Virus record (IMG/VR): IMGVR_UViG_3300021420_000092
Span: 1-34,091 of that record
Source of the DNA: a virus
DNA length: 34,091 bases
Reading direction: 5' to 3' (one strand)
Shown here piece by piece: positions 8,883-16,827 of this stretch; position 1 is the first letter of the stretch; each line of letters opens with the position of its first letter. The notes under the pieces were generated by a model, which saw only the letters and a list, made by a program, of their open reading frames with translations, was not told where the DNA came from and did not search any database. The translations under genes and the position numbers were made by a program.

Positions 8883-9438
8883 TTTCCCGTTCGGCGGCAG
8901 CACGAGCTAGTTCGCGCTGATGTCGTTCTTGGATGACTTTTGCATTAAAAAGAATCACGCAATGCTCGCCGCAGCAGTATATTGTTGGAACTAAGCCGGT
9001 TGTCGGGTCTTTATAACTGTGGTCGGTATACTTCGGCTGGCCCTCGAAATGCTTGCCACACATAAAACAATCGTACCCGGAAGTTCTCTGCATCGACCGC
9101 GCATTCAGGATTTTACCGGCGTTCTCGAATTCCGATTTCAGGTGTGCATAGAATTGCTGTCCTTCGTTCATCGGGATGTGTTCCCAATCGACTTCGATGG
9201 TGATATGATCGACGAAATGGGATACGGGATATACCGGCAACGCTTCGGTCGGAATTACTTCATCCTTCACTTCGGCAACCATCGTTCCGCGTTCAATGGG
9301 GGCATTCATCGGAACTTTGGCCATCGCTTCTCGGAGGGCAGGATCGGCGGGAACTTGCTGCTTTTCGGCCTTGCGTTTGATCCAACTTTCCTTCATCTTT
9401 GCGGATTGTAAAGCGCGTGCCTCGGCTGTCATTGCCAC
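8875..9438 (-). CDS. Hypothetical protein with C-terminal zinc-type cysteines, 187 aa
   Basis: 187 residues from GTG at 9438, chosen because GGAGG (9451-9447) lies 8 bases upstream and the previous stop is 1 base before. ATG at 9432 is a close alternative. The N-terminal half is charged and helical. The C-terminal half has YDCFMCGKHF, a His-containing linker and YCCGEHC, which looks like a small zinc finger, then a basic helix (VIQERHQRELARAAAE). The gene immediately precedes TerL, the usual slot for a small terminase, and a DNA-binding finger would fit that role, but no TerS fold is recognised. Confidence 0.65.
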   Translation of the reverse strand: MAMTAEARALQSAKMKESWIKRKAEKQQVPADPALREAMAKVPMNAPIERGTMVAEVKDEVIPTEALPVYPVSHFVDHITIEVDWEHIPMNEGQQFYAHLKSEFENAGKILNARSMQRTSGYDCFMCGKHFEGQPKYTDHSYKDPTTGLVPTIYCCGEHCVILFNAKVIQERHQRELARAAAERENA

Positions 9439-9439
9439 G

Positions 9440-9763
9440 TCATTTTCCTCCACTAGCCGGGAATGAATACTCTGGTCGGCTAGACTCATATCGAATTTGT
9501 GCTTCCCGAGCGGCCTGCTTCTTCAAAAATGCCTGATAGCGTCCGGCGTTTTCATCTCGCTCTTTCGGGAATACGTTGATTGAGGAACAAGTTCGGCAGG
9601 TTAGAACGAAGACAGTATCGGTCTCTCGGGACACATAAACCGAAGATCGTTCACACGTTCCGGCTAAAGCATTTCCGCAGGTCGGCAATTCGGGCATCGG
9701 GAGAAAGATACGCCTATTCCCAACTTGAATGCAAGCCCGACAAAGAGTATCATGCCCAACCAT
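9440..9763 (-). CDS. Cysteine-rich hypothetical protein, 107 aa
   Basis: 107 residues from ATG 9763 (GTG 9772 is possible). Cysteines are CRAC near the N-terminus, then TCGNALAGTC and CRTC, a pattern that fits one or two zinc sites. The C-terminus is a basic helix (YQAFLKKQAAREAQIRYE). It is the promoter-proximal gene of the leftward packaging operon. No good ribosome site is seen before either start. The start region abuts the start of the divergent rightward gene at 9762, sharing a CATG. Confidence 0.6.
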   Translation of the reverse strand: MVGHDTLCRACIQVGNRRIFLPMPELPTCGNALAGTCERSSVYVSRETDTVFVLTCRTCSSINVFPKERDENAGRYQAFLKKQAAREAQIRYESSRPEYSFPASGGK

Positions 9764-9947
9764 GCGCGGCACTGAAACTATCGGACTTTGCCCAATTCAC
9801 AATCGCCCTATTCCTTGTTTGTCATGCAGGGCTGCCAAGGGTGGTCGAGTGTCGAGTCCGGCCAAGTCGGAAGCGAATCGAGCCAAGGCCAAACACGCAG
9901 CGAATGTTCGTTGGGGACGGAAGGAGACCGATCCTGCCGGGTTATAG
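9762..9947 (+). CDS. Small Cys/His protein, 61 aa
   Basis: 61 residues from ATG 9762; ATG 9729 gives 72 but would lie inside the divergent gene. The motif GLCPIHNRPIPCLSCRAAKGG has C-x2-H and C-x2-C, zinc-finger-like, followed by a basic Lys/Arg/Ala tail ending NVRWGRKETDPAGL. Such short Cys/His proteins are frequent in phage accessory blocks. No ribosome site is evident. First gene of a short rightward island between two leftward operons. Confidence 0.5.
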   Translation: MRGTETIGLCPIHNRPIPCLSCRAAKGGRVSSPAKSEANRAKAKHAANVRWGRKETDPAGL

Positions 9948-10341
9948 TGAAGCTTGTGTCTCGGGTCAACATGAGGCTTGCGTCGATCCTGATTGCCGCT
10001 GCCTTCATCATGCGAAAGTACAAGCTCTCATGCGTCCGAATGCCCAACTACCGATTAACTCGGAGAATCAATTCGTTTGCCCTCGATGCCAAACTAAACC
10101 AAGAAACGGAGACCTTTATTGCAGGGACGATGGGGAAAGGCTCGTAATACCGAAAAAGTGTGAATGTGGTCAGATTGGTGACAAATCGGATCGCTATTGT
10201 GGAAAATGCGGGAAGTCATTCGTAAGGCCGATTACACCCATTCCAGAACTGGAACTCTCCGAAGAGGAAATTGCGGCTATCGAAGCGAAGGCTCGAATGA
10301 GACCATCCGATGTCGAAGTTCCTCCGACTGAGGTTCACTGA
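9904..10341 (+). CDS. Multi-zinc-ribbon protein, about 135-145 aa
   Basis: The body is clear: CVSGQHEACVDPDCRCLHH, a Cys/His cluster known in many phage small proteins, then CPRC, YCRDDGER, and CECGQIGDKSDRYCGKC, making two more zinc ribbons, with an acidic C-terminal helix (LSEEEIAAIEAKA). The start is uncertain. ATG 9904 has no ribosome site and overlaps the previous gene by 44 bases. AAGGAG at 9921-9926 stands 7 bases before CTG 9934 and 4 before ATC 9931. Likely a nucleic-acid or protein adaptor; no specific function. Confidence 0.7.
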   Translation: MFVGDGRRPILPGYSEACVSGQHEACVDPDCRCLHHAKVQALMRPNAQLPINSENQFVCPRCQTKPRNGDLYCRDDGERLVIPKKCECGQIGDKSDRYCGKCGKSFVRPITPIPELELSEEEIAAIEAKARMRPSDVEVPPTEVH

Positions 10342-10343
10342 AA

Positions 10344-10607
10344 ATGGCAACCGTCAGCAAGAACTTCTACAAAAGATTGATGGAATCGCGTCCCGTTAAG
10401 TTTGATGCCGAGGAAGTGTCATACCGGGAAGCCGAAGGCGAAGAGAAGTGCCAAAATTGCCAGCACTTTTTCGAGCGCGTGATCGACAAGTTCCATACTT
10501 GCGAAATATTCCGAGATGAAGAGACCGACAAGAACGGGGTATCCCCAAATTTTCGGTGTGACTTTTTCACTTCTAACGGAACAGACTTTCCTCTATTGGA
10601 GGAGTAA
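10344..10607 (+). CDS. Cysteine-rich hypothetical protein, 87 aa
   Basis: 87 residues, ATG two bases after the preceding TGA with GAGG about 10 bases upstream. Motif order: CQNCQHFF, CEIFRDEE, NGVSPNFRCDFF. The C-x2-C-x-H-F-F ... C ... G-V ... C-D-F-F plan resembles small metal-binding proteins of phages in which four cysteines hold one metal. The rest is hydrophilic. Function unknown. Its TAA overlaps the ATG of the next gene. Confidence 0.75.
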   Translation: MATVSKNFYKRLMESRPVKFDAEEVSYREAEGEEKCQNCQHFFERVIDKFHTCEIFRDEETDKNGVSPNFRCDFFTSNGTDFPLLEE

Positions 10608-10714
10608 TGCGGGGCACCGGGAGGCAGCAATCGGCATGGGTGACACTATCGAGCGCGGGAATACTTCTGCTACTGGCTTTTCTGCTTGGATTGACCGGAA
10701 TTATAGGGCGATAA
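10607..10714 (+). CDS. Small membrane peptide, 35 aa
   Basis: 35 residues with one strongly hydrophobic segment (AGILLLLAFLLGLTGII) ending Gly-Arg. It starts at an ATG that shares an A with the previous stop (TAATG), with GGAG 5-7 bases upstream, and ends in another TAATG that starts the next gene. The double coupling argues that it is real despite its length. A holin-, antiholin- or spanin-associated role is possible but not shown; no lysozyme lies beside it. An alternative reading in another frame (ATG 10636, GGGAGG 11 bases upstream) would overlap it. Confidence 0.5.
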   Translation: MRGTGRQQSAWVTLSSAGILLLLAFLLGLTGIIGR

Positions 10715-10887
10715 TGCTTTTGTCGATGCTCGCCGAACTTCTACTTCTAGGATGTCTCGTTTACCTTGAATGTGTGCCAAGAAAAACCACTACAATCATT
10801 TCTCCCTCTACCGAAGTTCATGGTTGCATCCGAATGCGCAATACTGGTGGTAGCGAAGCATTTTGGGAAACAATTCCCTGTCCATAG
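10714..10887 (+). CDS. Small membrane or lipoprotein-like protein, 57 aa
   Basis: 57 residues from ATG 10714, coupled by TAATG to the upstream peptide, AGGG 6 bases before. Residues 1-18 are hydrophobic with a lipobox-like LLLGC, so it could be a lipoprotein or simply a single-span protein. The exposed part (RKTTTIISPSTEVHG ...) is polar. If translated from ATG 10636 in the same frame it gains 26 residues. The pair of overlapping short membrane genes recalls spanin pairs, but the inner-membrane member lacks the usual long coiled coil, so that is weak. Confidence 0.5.
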   Translation: MLLSMLAELLLLGCLVYLECVPRKTTTIISPSTEVHGCIRMRNTGGSEAFWETIPCP

Positions 10888-10889
10888 AA

Positions 10890-10925
10890 ATACGAGAGCG
10901 GTCTGGCCCTGCACCGCTCCCGTAT
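10890..10925 (-). terminator. Hairpin between converging operons
   Basis: Arms 10890-10902 and 10913-10925 are complementary (ATACG, one mismatch, GAGCGGT) around a 10-base loop. Read leftward, the stem is followed by TTTCTATGG, a weak U-run; read rightward it is followed by CCCTCCC. It lies just past the rightward gene end (10887) and 41 bases past the leftward glycosyltransferase stop (10966), where a terminator is expected. Confidence 0.6.
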
Positions 10926-10965
10926 CCCTCCCTAGCCTTGCTTCGATGGGCCGATTATACCGATT

Positions 10966-11640
10966 TTAGGTCCAAAGACAAGATTTTTGCTCGGGATGCC
11001 GGTCGAACGAGAGGCTACAGGCGTTGCATACCGTCCCTTCGCCGACGAGCACCGTGGACGTACTGCCGCACTTCGGGCATGGCTTGCCCATGTTCTTTCG
11101 GGTTCGGAAGTAGTAGTGGTAAAATACGCGATCTACATAATGTTCCGTTCTCAGAACGTCCCGAGCACGCATTCGGTCAGCCCATCGCTGATCTTCCCCG
11201 TGACCGCCCTCCATCGGCTCTAGGAGCGCCAAATCCCGGCGCATTGGGTTTATGTGTGAGATGTCCCGATAGAATCCAGTTTCGTCCTCGTACCAGGCGC
11301 CATATCGAAGGGAGTGATGCGTCAACTTCGGAAGAGGTTCCCCATCCACGTAACATTGGATATTAAATCCCACATAATCAACACCATCGAGGAGCGGTAG
11401 AATCGTCGAAATATATTCTGTACTCAGCAGGTCGTCGTCATCTAATTGGGCAATGTAGGCAGCTTCCGAGGAGCGCCGGAGCATATCCCGGTTCTCGCCG
11501 AGTGTATATTTCGGATCGCATGTTCGAACTCGAAGCGATACATTCGGATTACCGGCCATCTGTGGTTCGAGCGCAATGAACAGGCGACGAAGAAACTCCA
11601 CCCTCGATGGCATCGTGAGGACGAGCAACTCAAGTTTCAC
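10966..11640 (-). CDS. GT-A glycosyltransferase with C-terminal zinc ribbon
   Basis: 224 residues from GTG 11640, chosen because GTGA overlaps the upstream stop and CAAGG precedes it. A TTG-started longer form adds 8 unlikely residues. Begins with a short beta strand (KLELLVLTMPSR), then GENRDMLRRSSEAAYIAQL and a DDDDLLS acidic motif at the DxD position of GT2-like enzymes, which binds nucleotide-sugar and metal. After the catalytic domain comes CPKCGSTSTVLVGEGTVCNAC, a four-cysteine ribbon. The same ribbon ends the neighbouring gene. Last gene of the glycan operon. Donor and acceptor unknown. Confidence 0.85.
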   Translation of the reverse strand: MKLELLVLTMPSRVEFLRRLFIALEPQMAGNPNVSLRVRTCDPKYTLGENRDMLRRSSEAAYIAQLDDDDLLSTEYISTILPLLDGVDYVGFNIQCYVDGEPLPKLTHHSLRYGAWYEDETGFYRDISHINPMRRDLALLEPMEGGHGEDQRWADRMRARDVLRTEHYVDRVFYHYYFRTRKNMGKPCPKCGSTSTVLVGEGTVCNACSLSFDRHPEQKSCLWT

Positions 11641-12458
11641 CGGCAAAAGCCTTGGCCGCAACAATTGCAGGCAAACTTCCCGACTCCGACCGACACGGTC
11701 GATAGACTCTCACATCTCGGGCACATCCCGGCGCTTCGGATATTGCTATGCGGAGGACACCAGCCCTTCGTATCTTGTCGCTTGTCCATCAACTTCGCTA
11801 GTTTCTGAGCGTCACGCTGACGCTCGGCTTGCATTGCCGGGCTATAGTATAGAGTGTCGGGGTCATCCTCCCGGTGCCGTTGTAATCGGTCGGCGGTATT
11901 CTCATCGATCTCGGCCATCCCTTGCGAGAAATGATGATGCTCGATATTGAATGGCAGATAGCGACGGCGACCAATCATATTCGCCAGTTCGCAAAGCCAA
12001 GCATCACCAAAGTCACTACTAAAGTACGGTGCAATAAAGTAACCAAGGCAATCGACCCACTTTCGATGAACTCCCGCGTGCGGCCCAAAATTACTACCGT
12101 GTCCAAATCGGTCATTTCCGTGAACTAGCATAATTTTATCAGGGACTTCTGCAAATGCATTTTCGACCATCACATCCCAACCCTTGCTGGTCCAGACGGT
12201 ATCATCATTATTTTGGAAAACGATGTCTCCTGTACACGCTTCAAAACATTCATTCCAGCAAGCGGTGATCTTACGAATCCTGGGGCCAATAATTACCACT
12301 GCGCCGTCTTGCTCGGCTGATTTGGCGCTTTCTAAATCATCATCGTCAAATCGGGCTACAATTTCTACCGCATTCGTGGCCGTTTCTAGGATTGATTTGA
12401 CCATACGCGAGAATATTTTAGTACGTTTACGAGACGGAAGAAGCAAACTAATGCTCAT
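11637..12458 (-). CDS. GT2-like glycosyltransferase with C-terminal zinc ribbon
   Basis: 273 residues. Starts SISLLLPSRKR as GT2 enzymes do, with FDDDDLESA near 38-46 and VFQNNDDTVW near 79-88, the latter a likely DxD-type site. HGNDRFGHGSNFGPHAGVH and HHHFSQG may supply acceptor or metal residues. The tail CPRCESLSTVSVGVGKFACNCCGQGF matches the ribbon on the downstream glycosyltransferase in spacing and residues. ATGA overlap with the upstream gene and GTGA with the downstream gene. Substrates unknown; the shared ribbon suggests a shared partner or target, possibly nucleic acid. Confidence 0.85.
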   Translation of the reverse strand: MSISLLLPSRKRTKIFSRMVKSILETATNAVEIVARFDDDDLESAKSAEQDGAVVIIGPRIRKITACWNECFEACTGDIVFQNNDDTVWTSKGWDVMVENAFAEVPDKIMLVHGNDRFGHGSNFGPHAGVHRKWVDCLGYFIAPYFSSDFGDAWLCELANMIGRRRYLPFNIEHHHFSQGMAEIDENTADRLQRHREDDPDTLYYSPAMQAERQRDAQKLAKLMDKRQDTKGWCPPHSNIRSAGMCPRCESLSTVSVGVGKFACNCCGQGFCR

Positions 12459-13432
12459 GCCGACCTTCCGATTTCGTAGAAGGGTCTAACATTCGCCACA
12501 GAGAATGCCGCCCGAGCGATGGCTCGACTGTACATACTGCACGTCCTGGCGAATCCAATACTCGAAAAACAATTGTCGATGAAATCGCACATTGTATCGA
12601 AATTCTCTGTGTAGGTTCCGTTTCCGTTGATATAATCCTTGTAGTTGAGTCCCGGTAGGTCCCGAGCTACGACCGGCATACCGGCTGCCAAAGCCTCCGT
12701 GAAGGAAGTCGATAGCGGTCTCCCGGCTGCATTATCGAGATTCAGGAAGACCCGGTACTCGCTGTACATTTCGGCCATCTGTTTCGCGGTTTTAAATTCA
12801 GTCGCCCCATCGTGGTGATGGATTCTTCCGGGAAACCGTTCACTTAATTTCTCGAATAGATCGACGCCACAAACTGATTTGTCGAGCGGTCGCCAAAGGT
12901 CCTTCCCGGCGAGGACAAATAGCGCTTCTTCCCGACTGCCAGTCCATTCGCGCTCGAAGAACCAATCGCCGACCGGCACCGGAGCAAATTCGGCTTGGGG
13001 ATAGGCTGACTTCCAGGATGGGACAATGGACGGCATCCCGACCTTGATGGGCAGATTTTTAATCTTCTCCCGGTAGTTTGAAGGCAAGTAACCCGGGCCG
13101 TCGTACCAGCACACAAAGACCAGAATCGGACATTCGACCCGGTGACAATGGTTCTTCCAGTCGGCAGCATAATCGAAGGTCTCGACCGATTCGATCAACA
13201 GGTCAAACTTCGAGAAATCGCACTCAGAGTACGGCTTTTCCTCGAAATGGATATCGAGGCCCACTTCCTGCCACTCCTTGCCACGATCCTTGGCCTTTGC
13301 CAGATTCAGGATTCGCTTGTCCCAACTGTACAGTGCATCGCACTGGGGGCCGATGACGGTCAGACCGGGGAAGATAGCCGCCATTTTCTCGCAGAGTGCA
13401 GCTACGCAGGGGTACAATAAGGCTACGCGCAT
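12455..13432 (-). CDS. GT-B (GT4-like) glycosyltransferase
   Basis: 325 residues. Two Rossmann-like halves are visible. The C-terminal half carries RVFLNLDNAAGRPLSTSFTEALAAGMPVVARD, which matches the GT4 donor-binding segment with the E-x7-E style region and conserved Pro-Val-Val. The N-terminal half starts MRVALLYPCVAAL and includes FDLLIESVETF. Makes retaining glycosyl transfer from a nucleotide sugar in known families; sugar and acceptor unknown here. Coupled by overlaps on both sides (12458/12455; stop and start share 13432). Confidence 0.8.
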   Translation of the reverse strand: MRVALLYPCVAALCEKMAAIFPGLTVIGPQCDALYSWDKRILNLAKAKDRGKEWQEVGLDIHFEEKPYSECDFSKFDLLIESVETFDYAADWKNHCHRVECPILVFVCWYDGPGYLPSNYREKIKNLPIKVGMPSIVPSWKSAYPQAEFAPVPVGDWFFEREWTGSREEALFVLAGKDLWRPLDKSVCGVDLFEKLSERFPGRIHHHDGATEFKTAKQMAEMYSEYRVFLNLDNAAGRPLSTSFTEALAAGMPVVARDLPGLNYKDYINGNGTYTENFDTMCDFIDNCFSSIGFARTCSMYSRAIARAAFSVANVRPFYEIGRSA

Positions 13433-14064
13433 TAGAAAGAGAACACTTTCTGTGCCAGTCGTTTAACTGCAATCTCGCAGTATTTCTCTTCGATCTCGAT
13501 GCCGATAGCGCGACGGCCTAAATCTTTGGCTGCGCGGAGAGTGGTGCCGCCTCCCATGCATGGATCAAGCACTAGATCGAGTGGCTTAGTTCGCTTCTCT
13601 ATATGCTCGAATGCAAATCCTGCGCCCTGTCCCCATTCGTGATACAGCTTGTCCGCTTTTTCATTCGCCCACTCGGTGCATACCCACTCGAGGTCCTGCT
13701 GCCTGACTATTCCATTGGTCAACGCCAAAACTGGCTTCTCAGCGACCATGAGACACTTGTTCCACATTCTCGGATGGGCTCCATTGTGGTCGATGGTAAA
13801 CAACCAGAACCAATAGAGATAAGCGACCATCGCTGCTATATTTTCGGGAAGCATATCGCCTCCGCAGTACGCATAGCAGAAGCGTCTTTCCTTCAGAAGA
13901 TCACGCCCATGTTTAGCTATTTCTGAATAAATCCACAGCGATTCTCGATCATAGGGAGGGTCGGTCAAGATCAAGTCAACGGACTGCGGCTCGATCTGCG
14001 GCAGCACTTCCCTGCAATCCCCGTGGTAGATCGTGATTCCGTCCTCTTGGAAGTACGGTTTCAC
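13432..14064 (-). CDS. Site-specific DNA methyltransferase (N6-adenine/N4-cytosine type)
   Basis: 210 residues. Motif IV is DPPY at residues 35-38. The SAM-binding motif I follows near 167-175 (LDPCMGGGTT), then GRRAIGIEIEEKYCEIA. This IV-before-I order is the beta-class layout of PF01555 enzymes, which methylate the amino group of adenine or cytosine in DNA. No large target-recognition domain is present between the motifs (about 130 residues), so the site is likely short. No restriction enzyme partner lies next to it, which fits an orphan phage methylase protecting phage DNA. Its place inside a glycosyltransferase operon is notable. Confidence 0.92.
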   Translation of the reverse strand: MKPYFQEDGITIYHGDCREVLPQIEPQSVDLILTDPPYDRESLWIYSEIAKHGRDLLKERRFCYAYCGGDMLPENIAAMVAYLYWFWLFTIDHNGAHPRMWNKCLMVAEKPVLALTNGIVRQQDLEWVCTEWANEKADKLYHEWGQGAGFAFEHIEKRTKPLDLVLDPCMGGGTTLRAAKDLGRRAIGIEIEEKYCEIAVKRLAQKVFSF

Positions 14065-14771
14065 GTCAGTGTCTCCGCTAAATCGAGTTTGGCAAATCCC
14101 CAGTCCTCGTCATTCTTATATCCAACGAACCAATGGAGGTCGGAAGAGTGGATCGACATGCGCACTTTATGAATTGTACGGTCGTGCTCCTGATGGAAGA
14201 TCGGGCAGGGAAGTTCGACCTTTGGAATGCCCATAGACTCCGCATTCCATATAAGCAGCGAATCGATATGCGAATAACTGACAATATCGAGATACCCTCG
14301 GAGGTCGAACCACTTGTCCCGATGCATCAGAACGAAGTCTCCCGGCCCACTTGTAATCTGAACGAGTTTCCCGTCTTTGATATCATGTCTCGGAGCCTCG
14401 TAGCAGCAATGGTAATCGAAGTCGTACCCGAGACGTTCGAGCATTTCCTGCCCTAAAATGATGTCGGGATTCATCGATAAAATCCAGTTGCCGTGCGCCC
14501 TCCGAATGCCGACATTCTTGGCCCGATATTCGAAGAACGGAAGCCAGTCATGCCCATGCATCTGATTGTGCAATTCCCGTGAAACGGTAATAACCCGAAC
14601 GCCCCGTCGCCGGATCGTCGAGGCAAGCGGAGGCCGATCCTCGGGAGGATTCCATTCGACCATGATGATTTCGGCATCGGATGGAAGCGTTTCGAAGGAG
14701 CAGTTCATCCGGTCGATGAAGTCTCCGCAATGCCCATCGTTTCGGCCTGCACAGATGATACTCAGTTTCAT
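14061..14771 (-). CDS. GT2-like glycosyltransferase
   Basis: 236 residues from ATG 14771, which makes an ATGA overlap with the RNA ligase stop; an in-frame ATG 14786 is less likely. Starts KLSIICAGRNDGHCGDF, then EIIMVEWNPPEDRPPL, and RAKNVGIRRAHGNWILSMNPDIILG, where NPD sits at the DxD position. Later GDFVLMHRDKWFDLRGY resembles the acceptor part of GT2/galactosyltransferase-like enzymes. No zinc ribbon at the end, unlike two sister glycosyltransferases. Substrates unknown. Confidence 0.82.
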   Translation of the reverse strand: MKLSIICAGRNDGHCGDFIDRMNCSFETLPSDAEIIMVEWNPPEDRPPLASTIRRRGVRVITVSRELHNQMHGHDWLPFFEYRAKNVGIRRAHGNWILSMNPDIILGQEMLERLGYDFDYHCCYEAPRHDIKDGKLVQITSGPGDFVLMHRDKWFDLRGYLDIVSYSHIDSLLIWNAESMGIPKVELPCPIFHQEHDRTIHKVRMSIHSSDLHWFVGYKNDEDWGFAKLDLAETLT

Positions 14772-15472
14772 GGCGTCCAATTCCATACAGGATCAAGGCC
14801 AGAAACTTCCGGTAGATAGGCTCCGTCAACTTTAGTCGGACGAACGAACTTCGCCATGAAATCGAATTCACCTTTACGCTCAATCCTCCATACCATCCCT
14901 TCAACCGGATCAATGGCCCCATGAAATCCGTTTCTTCCGCCACGCTCCAATTCTTCAAATCCAAGTCCTACACAAATAGGACCGCCCTTCTGGATCACAT
15001 GCGCGAGCACAAAACGATCTTGTAGCTGTTCGATGGCCGAGTAGGGCAAGCGCCGGTCATCTTCCATGAGATCGAATACTACGAATGGCTCATGCGTGAG
15101 TTTATATCTAGTGCCGTGCGCTTGAGCAAGCCATTCTCCGACAATACGCTGGCCGGGCTGTAGCGCAGACCGAAAACGATCCTCATTCTTTCTAACCCAA
15201 TCAGCAAACCATTGATGCTGTATGAACTTGGAAGTTTGAGCGAGATACCCGGCACGGCCAAGAGCCAAAATATCATCTCCGATTCTTGCTACGCCGACGT
15301 TCGAACCGTCAAGTTTCTCCGTGCAGATTACAAGATCGTGACGGTCCCGTAACCGATTCGTGCAAATTTCTTCCTGTCCTTCGTGGCAATGGTGGTCCCC
15401 TGGTCCCATTCGGCTGTCCGGAAGATGCGGAATGCTGCCATAGTTTTTTCGGCCAAGGGGCTTCGTCGTCAT
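14768..15472 (-). CDS. RNA ligase, T4 Rnl2-like
   Basis: 234 residues. Nucleotidyltransferase motifs in order: I KLDGSN with Lys53 as the adenylylation site, GEWLAQAHGTRY (motif III-adjacent), FVVFDL (III/IIIa), EGMVWRIER (IV) and MAKFVRP (V). This fits the RNA_ligase PF09414 fold. It is short, ending soon after motif V, so it lacks the extra C-terminal domain of T4 Rnl2. In phages such enzymes repair RNA cut by host nucleases. No polynucleotide kinase is seen in the window. ATGA overlaps on both sides bind it into the glycan operon. Confidence 0.9.
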   Translation of the reverse strand: MTTKPLGRKNYGSIPHLPDSRMGPGDHHCHEGQEEICTNRLRDRHDLVICTEKLDGSNVGVARIGDDILALGRAGYLAQTSKFIQHQWFADWVRKNEDRFRSALQPGQRIVGEWLAQAHGTRYKLTHEPFVVFDLMEDDRRLPYSAIEQLQDRFVLAHVIQKGGPICVGLGFEELERGGRNGFHGAIDPVEGMVWRIERKGEFDFMAKFVRPTKVDGAYLPEVSGLDPVWNWTP

Positions 15473-16827
15473 CGGGTCGCAAGCCGGAGAGAGATATTAT
15501 CCGTGATCCAGTTGTGCAGATTCTTACGTGCTTGGAAAAGTTCTGCTGTAGTCATTGTCGGTAAGTCTAGAACCGTCGTTTTCGGGTCGTCATCCATCAA
15601 TTCCCACATCATAGAGAACTTATCCGGTGGGATAGAAACCCCGAATTTTTCGGGCGTGTTCCACACTTCACATCCAGGATACGGCTGGAACATATGCAAA
15701 CTGGCGGCATCCGGTCGGCAGGTGTCCAGCCAGTCCTGCATTTCCTGAATCGACTCCCAAGTTTCACCCGGAAACCCGATCAAAAGATAGGCCCGTGCCG
15801 AAATACCGGCCTCCTGGCAGATATGGATGCCCTTAGTATTCGCTTCTGGTGTAGTGCCCTTGTTCATGGCTCTCAGCATTCGGGCCGAGCCGTGCTCAAC
15901 GCCGAACCCAAGTTCCGTGCAACCGAGGCGAGCAAGGTCCTTGAACAGTTCCGGGTCGAACAGATTGACTCGGCTCCATCCACGCCACAACATACCGTAG
16001 TCGTGGAATAAGGCAGCTAATTCCCGGCATCGCTTGGCCTTGATGGTCAGCACATCGTCCCAAACCCGAAGTGCCGTTACTCCGATTTCGGCAAGGGCCT
16101 TCACTTCCGCTTCGATTTGGGCGAACGTTTCTTCCCGAAGTTTGGTCCTAGCATCCGCGCAAAAAGAGCAACCATACGGGCATCCTCTCGCTGTCCATAG
16201 GGACCCAATAGTTCTTTCAGCAGCATCGATAGATTGTCCGTGGATTGAGGCAACTTGTAGTCCTCCCTTCGAATAATTGGTCCAAAGGTCGTAAGCGGGA
16301 GTAGGCATCTTCGTAACATCGGGAAGCGGCGCAGAGGGATTATGTTGCATTCCGAACGGACCGAACCACGTCACTCCCGGCACTCTTGTTACATCGCCGC
16401 CCGCCTGCCATATATTACAGAACTGGACGAATGATTCCTCGCACTCGCCGGTCATCAGGAAGTCGAAACCTTCGAAATATTTCTTTTGCTTGAACTGAGC
16501 GTGCGGTCCTTCGATGATATACGTCACATGCGGCCCACCGGCTACTTTGACCTTGGCAGGCCATAGGGCGGCAAGTTGACCTCCAAACTCGGCATTCGGA
16601 GTAACAATCGAGACGCCAAGAATATCGCACGGCTCCATGAGATCAGGATCGACCTTAAGTTTATTTTCCAAGGCGTCGAATGTCGAGATACGGTGGCAGT
16701 CGATGATTTTGACTTCGTGGCCTGCTTCGCGGAGCGATGCAGCCAAGTAAAGTAATCCGAGCGAGGCATGGAGCGACGGATTAAAGAGCGCGAACGATGG
16801 ACCGCCAGCTAGGATGACTTTTGCCAT
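15469..16827 (-). CDS. B12-binding-type radical SAM enzyme
   Basis: 452 residues. Residues 1 to about 140 look like a cobalamin-binding Rossmann domain (SLGLLYLAASLREAGHEVKI; VAGGPHVTYI), though the base-off DxHxxG motif is not seen. The radical SAM core has CPYGCSFC with Cys216, Cys220 and Cys223 holding the 4Fe-4S cluster, then the GFGVEHGSARML and LIGFPGETWESI segments typical of this class. Such enzymes do methylations or rearrangements on unreactive carbons. This is uncommon in phages. The start follows AAGGG 9 bases upstream and the previous stop directly. The substrate is unknown; a sugar, lipid or base intermediate of this operon is possible. Confidence 0.9.
   Translation of the reverse strand: MAKVILAGGPSFALFNPSLHASLGLLYLAASLREAGHEVKIIDCHRISTFDALENKLKVDPDLMEPCDILGVSIVTPNAEFGGQLAALWPAKVKVAGGPHVTYIIEGPHAQFKQKKYFEGFDFLMTGECEESFVQFCNIWQAGGDVTRVPGVTWFGPFGMQHNPSAPLPDVTKMPTPAYDLWTNYSKGGLQVASIHGQSIDAAERTIGSLWTARGCPYGCSFCADARTKLREETFAQIEAEVKALAEIGVTALRVWDDVLTIKAKRCRELAALFHDYGMLWRGWSRVNLFDPELFKDLARLGCTELGFGVEHGSARMLRAMNKGTTPEANTKGIHICQEAGISARAYLLIGFPGETWESIQEMQDWLDTCRPDAASLHMFQPYPGCEVWNTPEKFGVSIPPDKFSMMWELMDDDPKTTVLDLPTMTTAELFQARKNLHNWITDNISLRLATR

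Noticed and set aside
9580-9903. N-terminal extension of the zinc-ribbon gene ending at 10341
   Set aside because: Lies antisense to the leftward Cys-rich gene, is Arg-rich, and the recognisable domains begin after about 9945.
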